64,000 bases of DNA from Benincasa hispida (Eukaryota > Streptophyta > Magnoliopsida > Cucurbitales > Cucurbitaceae): positions 3,164,471 through 3,228,470 of the forward strand of contig NC_052351.1 of assembly GCF_009727055.1 (NCBI RefSeq), given 5' to 3'. Below the pieces are notes generated by a model. That model ran no database searches, was not told the origin of the DNA, and saw only the letters and a list, made by a program, of their open reading frames with translations. Shown one piece after another: positions 59,390 through 64,000 of this stretch (positions are counted from its first letter, which is position 1; each line of letters begins with the position of its first letter). The translations under genes and the position numbers were made by a program.

Positions 59390-59937
59390 ACATGTATCCC
59401 AAATTGAAGTCGAAGACATAAATTGACAAATTCTGATGATGCCACATGTGTACTTCATTACCATTGGATTGAATAAAAGTAATTCGGTCCAATTTAATAT
59501 TATTATTTGTGTTAAAAGTTCAATTGGGCCCAAAAATAGGCTTAATTTGACTCAAATGTCAAATAAGGCTGAAATTCAATTAGTTTGGTGCAAGGGCCAG
59601 GACCATGGACCAACCAAGCCCAAACCTATGAAACCCACTTGAGAACTCTATAAATAGAGAAGTTTTCTTCATTTACAGGGGTCAACAATTTTCACTCCAT
59701 AGAGCCCAAAGAGAATTCTCTCAATAATCAGAAGAATCTCAGACTTCTAAAGCTCTTCCAAGACTCCAACTTCAACAACATCTTGTGTTTCACTTTCTCA
59801 AATCAAGTATACGCATTCAACCGAGAAAGAATCAGATGATCAAGTTCTAGAGATCAAATCACATCCCCATCGAATCAACACAAATACCAAGTTCAACTCC
59901 ATGAACTAAGTTTCTCCAGAAACCTCGTGCAAATAAA
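59390..59937 (+). repeat. 5' LTR (partial) of a Ty3/gypsy element, with TATA box
   Basis: TATAAATA at 59,649-59,656 precedes TTTTCTTCATTTACAGGGG, a typical plant LTR promoter layout. The LTR ends at the primer-site-like TTGGCACGCCTAATGGGA (59,938-59,955). Confidence 0.65.
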
Positions 59938-59997
59938 TTGGCACGCCTAATGGGATGTCTCTACCTCTCATTTCTTTCTCAACACTCAAACAAATCG

Positions 59998-61725
59998 ATG
60001 GCACCAAAGAAAGTTGCATCCGAAACTATTGCTACATGCGACAACTACACGAGACCTGTCATCTGCAGTCGTTCAAAGGAATTCATACAGAAGCAAGAGC
60101 AAGGTCCTGTCATCGCGAAGAGAATCTAGAAACAGCTGATAGGATCTCTAAGAAGTGGGATCGTCATCAAGGAAAATCTCTTGTTTAGCAACTCTACTCC
60201 TACTTCTAATCGATCTAGGAAAGAATCACACCTTGATGTGATGTCTGTTATGATGGTAGAAGTAACGGCCGAAGCGGTCATGGTGAAGATGGAGAAGAAA
60301 ATAAATTTTCTGATGAAAATGGTTGAGGAGCGAGATCATGAAATCGTTGCCTTAAGGGATTAGATATAGACTCGTGAAACTGCTGAGTTGAGCCAAACTC
60401 TTGTTGACAAGACCTATGACAAAGGAAAAACTGTGTTGCAGGAAAAATTGCCACAACAATCAACTTCTGTTGCCTCCTTGTTAGTTCAGCAACTGCGGAA
60501 CATGATCACCAACTCCATTAGAGCTCAATATGGAAGTTGTCTCAGACTTCTCTTATGTACTTTAAGCCATACACTAAGAGAATTGACAACTTGAGGATGC
60601 CTGTTGGATACCAACTCCCAAAGTTCCAACAATTTGATGGAAAGGGCATCCCAAAGCAACACATTGCTCACTTTGTTGAAACATGTGAGAACTAGGGGAG
60701 AAGAGGAGAACTTCTAGTCAAACAATTTGTTCGAACCCTGAAAGAAAACGCTTTCGACTAGTATACTGACTTAGAGCCCGAGGTGATCGACTGTTGGGAG
60801 CAACTTGAAAGAGAGTTCCTGAACTGCATTTACAGCATCAGGCATACTGTTAGTATGATGGAACTGAAAACCGCCAAGCAGCGAAAGGGAGAGTCGGACA
60901 TTGATTACATCAATCGATGGAGAGCTCTAAGTCTTGATTGCAAAAACAGATTCATCAAATTTTCTACTATGGAGATGTGCACCCATGGCATACACTAGAG
61001 ACTCCTTTACATTTTATAGGGGATAAAACCTTGAACATTTGAAGAGTTGGTGACTTACCCCCACGATTTATAGCTGAGTATCGCCAATAGGGGAACTAAA
61101 GATTTCCTGATCCTTAAAGCAAAAAAGATAAGAAGGAAGAAAAAACCCCAAAAAGATTGTGAAGAGTGCCACAAAGGGATCAATGGTCGTTAATGTGACC
61201 CCACTGAAATTTTCTTCCAAGAGAAAAGAGAACAAAGTTGAAAAGAATGATGGTGGAGACTAAAGGTGTCGTCTAACTTTAAAAGAAAAATAGGAGAAGG
61301 TCTATTCATTTCCTGATTCAGATGTTGTAGATATGCTCGAGCAATTGCTAGAAAAGCAACTTATTCAATTGCCAGAATGCAAACGACCGGAAGAGACAAG
61401 AAAAGTGGATGATCCTAACTACTGCAAGTATCACAGGGTCGTTAACCACCCGGTTGAAAAATACTTTGTGTTGAAGGAGCTGATTTTAAGGTTGGCTCGT
61501 GAAAAGAAGATTGATCTGGATCTAGATGAAGTAGCTCAAGCAAATCACGCTGCAGTCGTATTGACTCCAAGTGTTCCAACATCAACTATGATTTATGAGG
61601 AAAGAGAAAGTTTGGTCCAGTTTAGGACCCTCAATTCGGTAGTTGTTAGGTTTTTGCAAGAAAATCCGAAGATAGATCCTAAAAACAAAGATGAGCATGT
61701 TGACGATGATGACAACGGGAGGTGA
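59998..61725 (+). pseudogene. Ty3/gypsy gag pseudogene
   Basis: ATG 59,998 starts MAPKKVASETIATCDNYTRP, the usual beginning of gag in this group. Later pieces in shifting frames are a coiled charged segment (60,241-60,360), VASLLVQQLRNMITNSIRAQ (60,470-60,530), the gag core WEQLEREFLNCIYSIRHTVS followed by YINRWRALSLDCK (60,795-60,955), and the C-terminal DPNYCKYHRVVNHPVEKYF then LARE-KIDLDLDEVAQ (61,405-61,545). Stops at 60,127 and 60,361 and several shifts break it. Protease, RT and integrase are absent; similarity fades by about 62,045. Confidence 0.85.
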
Positions 61726-62045
61726 ATCCATGTGACTCGTCGAAGGAAACGGTAGTCGAGTTCTACCAAAAGAGAGTCGTACACATATCAAAGGCAGAGA
61801 AGAGGGAACAAGGCTCGTAAAGGAAAGGAAAAAAAGAAGGCTTGGAACCCTAAACTTGTTGAGGAGGAAGATGGGGCTTTCTCGACCCACGCAACAAGTG
61901 ACACTGGCAGATTTTTTTCCAGGAAACTTTTATAGTGATTGTTAAAAGAAAGCACCAGAAGTCGTTGCATGTCATGTTGTCAATACGACAGAGAGTGAAG
62001 ATGCTCCTCTAAGTTCTTCAGAGACGGTGGAAGAATTGAAAGACT

Positions 62046-62616
62046 TACCATCATTCAATGTAAATCATCTAATACACTACTCTTACATCTTCAACCCTCC
62101 ATATTCAACACAACTCTCCCATACCCCCAATCTTTCATCTCCAACCTTACAATTTCCGCTACCAACAAAAACCCTCCCACCACCCACCTTTCATCTCCAA
62201 CATTCCAATATGCCATTCAGTCCTAAAACACCTCCATATTGCCAACATTTTAGAACTTATAATCAATGTTATAAAAAACGAATGATTCACAATGATACAT
62301 ATCGAAATTAATGGAAAATGAAATGGAGAAATGGATCCCTATGTATAATAATTTGGCCACAAATTATAAAATTAAAGAATCGACCGTATTTCTAATTGGA
62401 TATCTCGTTTTGGCCATCCTACATCATTTCTCTCTCCTTTTTCCCTATAAATGAGGCCCTCATTTTCCATTTTTCGCAATATAAAGATAAGAACAAAGTT
62501 GCATGTCTTTATAGCTTTGGTTCTATCCTTATACGATAAGGATTGAAGTTGTTAGTTTTTATTATTGTGTAACATGGTGACTTTTGTTATCTTTTCTATT
62601 TTATAAAAAAATGGTT
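62046..62616. other. Intergenic stretch, C-rich then AT-rich
   Basis: 62,090-62,220 is rich in CCCTCC/CCAAC words. The 94-aa frame at 62,027-62,311 is proline-rich low complexity and is not supported as a gene. Confidence 0.45.
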
Positions 62617-64000
62617 AAATTATAAAAAAAAATGCCCTTGAACATTACACTTTGTGTCAAAATTCCCTTGAGATTTCAAAAGTTTCAAAAATACTCTTAA
62701 ACTTAAAAAAAAAATTCAAAAAACACCATTCCCGTTAATTTGAACGTTGCAAAAATACCCTTAACTTAATAAAAGTTCAAAAATCATCCACCATTAGTAT
62801 TTGAAAAAGAAAATGTTAATTCCTCATGACAAAAAAATGAATTTAAAAATTAAAAATTAAAAAATGCTCCTACTGATCAATTTATTTGAATTTATCTTAA
62901 GTTAAAAAAGAACAATTTTAAAATAATTTATATAGAAACACAAATTTTTTTTTCATATAAGCACTCTCATATTTCTCTTAATTTTCTAATTTTTTGCTTA
63001 CACCAATTTTCTCAATAACCAAAATAAAAACTAAAATTTTAAGTTAAAACATAAAATACCACAAAATTTCACAAAATTCCAAAATCAAAATCTCCTCTTG
63101 AAACATACCAAAATGATAAATAGTCAAATAAAAAAGTATCAGCCTAAATTGTGTTTTTTTTTAAGAATTTAATATTTATTTAGTTCTTGGATAGGTTATC
63201 GAGTAAAAGAAGCCGTCGAGATGTTCTGAATGCAATTTGGGCTTAAATGGATAAATTAGCAAGTAATGAGAGACAAAACAATGAAATTGAGCAAGGGGAG
63301 GCATGACATTGTGCAAACGCTACTACATTTGTGCCCCGCGTCATTCACAGAGATAGTCTATTAGGCAAGCGTTGCAGTCCTACCTTGCAGTGTTGCAACA
63401 GTCTCCATTTCATTAGCATGCATGAAGAGGTACTCCTTCTATGGTTTTGGTATATTTCAAGATGAGATTTTGATTTTGGAATTTTGTGAAACTTTGTGCT
63501 ATTTTATGTTTTAACTTAAAATTTTGGTTTTTATTTTGGTTGTTGAAAAATTCGTTTAAGCTAAGAATCGGAAAATTAAGAGAAATATGAGGGTACATAT
63601 ATGAAAAAAAAAATGAGGATATCTTATAATTTATTTTAAAATTGGTTCTTCTCGAACTTAAGAAAATTTCAAACAAATTGATTAGTAGGAGCATTTTTTA
63701 TTATTTATTTATTTATTTATTTTTAAAGTTATTTTTATCACGAGGAATTAATAGTTTTTGTTTAAATACTAACGGTGGAGGTATTTTTAAAGTTTTATTA
63801 AGTTAAGGATATTTTTGAAACGGGTCAAAAGTTCAAGAGCATTTTTTAAACAGAACTTCAACGGTTTTCATCCAAATTAACGACAAGGGTATTCTCTTGA
63901 ACTTTTTGTGAATGTTTAAGGGTATTTTTGAAATTTTTGAAACTTCAGGGGCATGTTTTACACAAAGTATAAAGTTCATGGGCATTTTTTTTTATAATGT
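62617..64000. mobile_element. Long-terminal-inverted-repeat DNA element, cut by window end
   Basis: The left arm (about 62,617-63,115) and right arm (about 63,438-64,000) are reverse complements with indels. Outer ends: ATTATAAAAAAAAATGCCC on the left, GGGCATTTTTTTTTATAAT on the right. Inner ends: GAAACATACCAAAAT and ATTTTGGTATATTTC-like. The central 320 bases are non-coding and more GC-rich. A related copy is at 28,195-29,345. It is probably a non-autonomous Mutator-type or foldback element; a target-site duplication cannot be checked because the right edge meets the window end. Confidence 0.8.

Noticed and set aside
62027..62311. Proline-rich 94-codon frame
   Set aside because: Simple C-rich composition after the end of gypsy gag; no start context or domain.

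Overview
The window is nuclear DNA from a flowering plant, very probably a eudicot and, from the repeat types, plausibly a cucurbit (family-level assignment is inference with low to moderate confidence). It is AT-rich, has no intact host gene that I can defend, and consists mostly of nested, broken transposable elements. No tRNA, rRNA, CRISPR or bacterial-type operon was found.

Layout. 1-7,519: a Ty1/copia element on + with about 1.8-kb LTRs, a 2.6-kb leader and a degenerate gag but no pol. 7,520-13,684: an LTR fragment containing the only N, a 763-bp tandem duplication rich in TATCA/TGATA palindromes, an unclassified dispersed repeat and a foldback element. 13,709-21,292: rearranged LTRs and internal pieces of related copia elements, including a leader and a pol end that share one LTR. 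21,300-27,150: a dead MULE transposase and another LTR fragment. 27,500-29,943: a long-TIR element with an internal MITE, then a second MITE. 30,241-32,167: an F-box/LRR (SKIP19/FBL23-like) pseudogene. 32,450-38,385: a decayed Ty3/gypsy element, palindromic satellite DNA and a second copy of the unclassified dispersed repeat. 39,040-53,450: a copia element (A, minus) split by a 9.4-kb copia element (B, minus; 43,666-53,065), with an LTR fragment on its left. 53,453-53,490 is a sequencing-library junction adapter, i.e. an assembly artefact. 54,179-56,150: a CACTA relic. About 56,290-56,760: organellar DNA with a cox1 piece. 57,522-58,257: a second F-box/LRR pseudogene. 58,385-62,045: Ty3/gypsy LTR and gag remnants. 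62,617-64,000: a long inverted-repeat transposon running off the window.

How the parts relate. The + element at 1-7,519 and minus element B share LTR type, tRNA-Met-type primer site, a 2.6-3 kb leader and two purine tracts near the 3' end. The leader of both carries a 62-bp-period array of CGAT-centred palindromes, a GGTTCG-rich block and a doubled 38-bp motif with a GGGAG/CTCCC hairpin. The + element keeps gag but no pol; B keeps pol remnants but almost no gag. This fits an autonomous/non-autonomous family, although both copies here are dead. The leader architecture is the best candidate for something undescribed.
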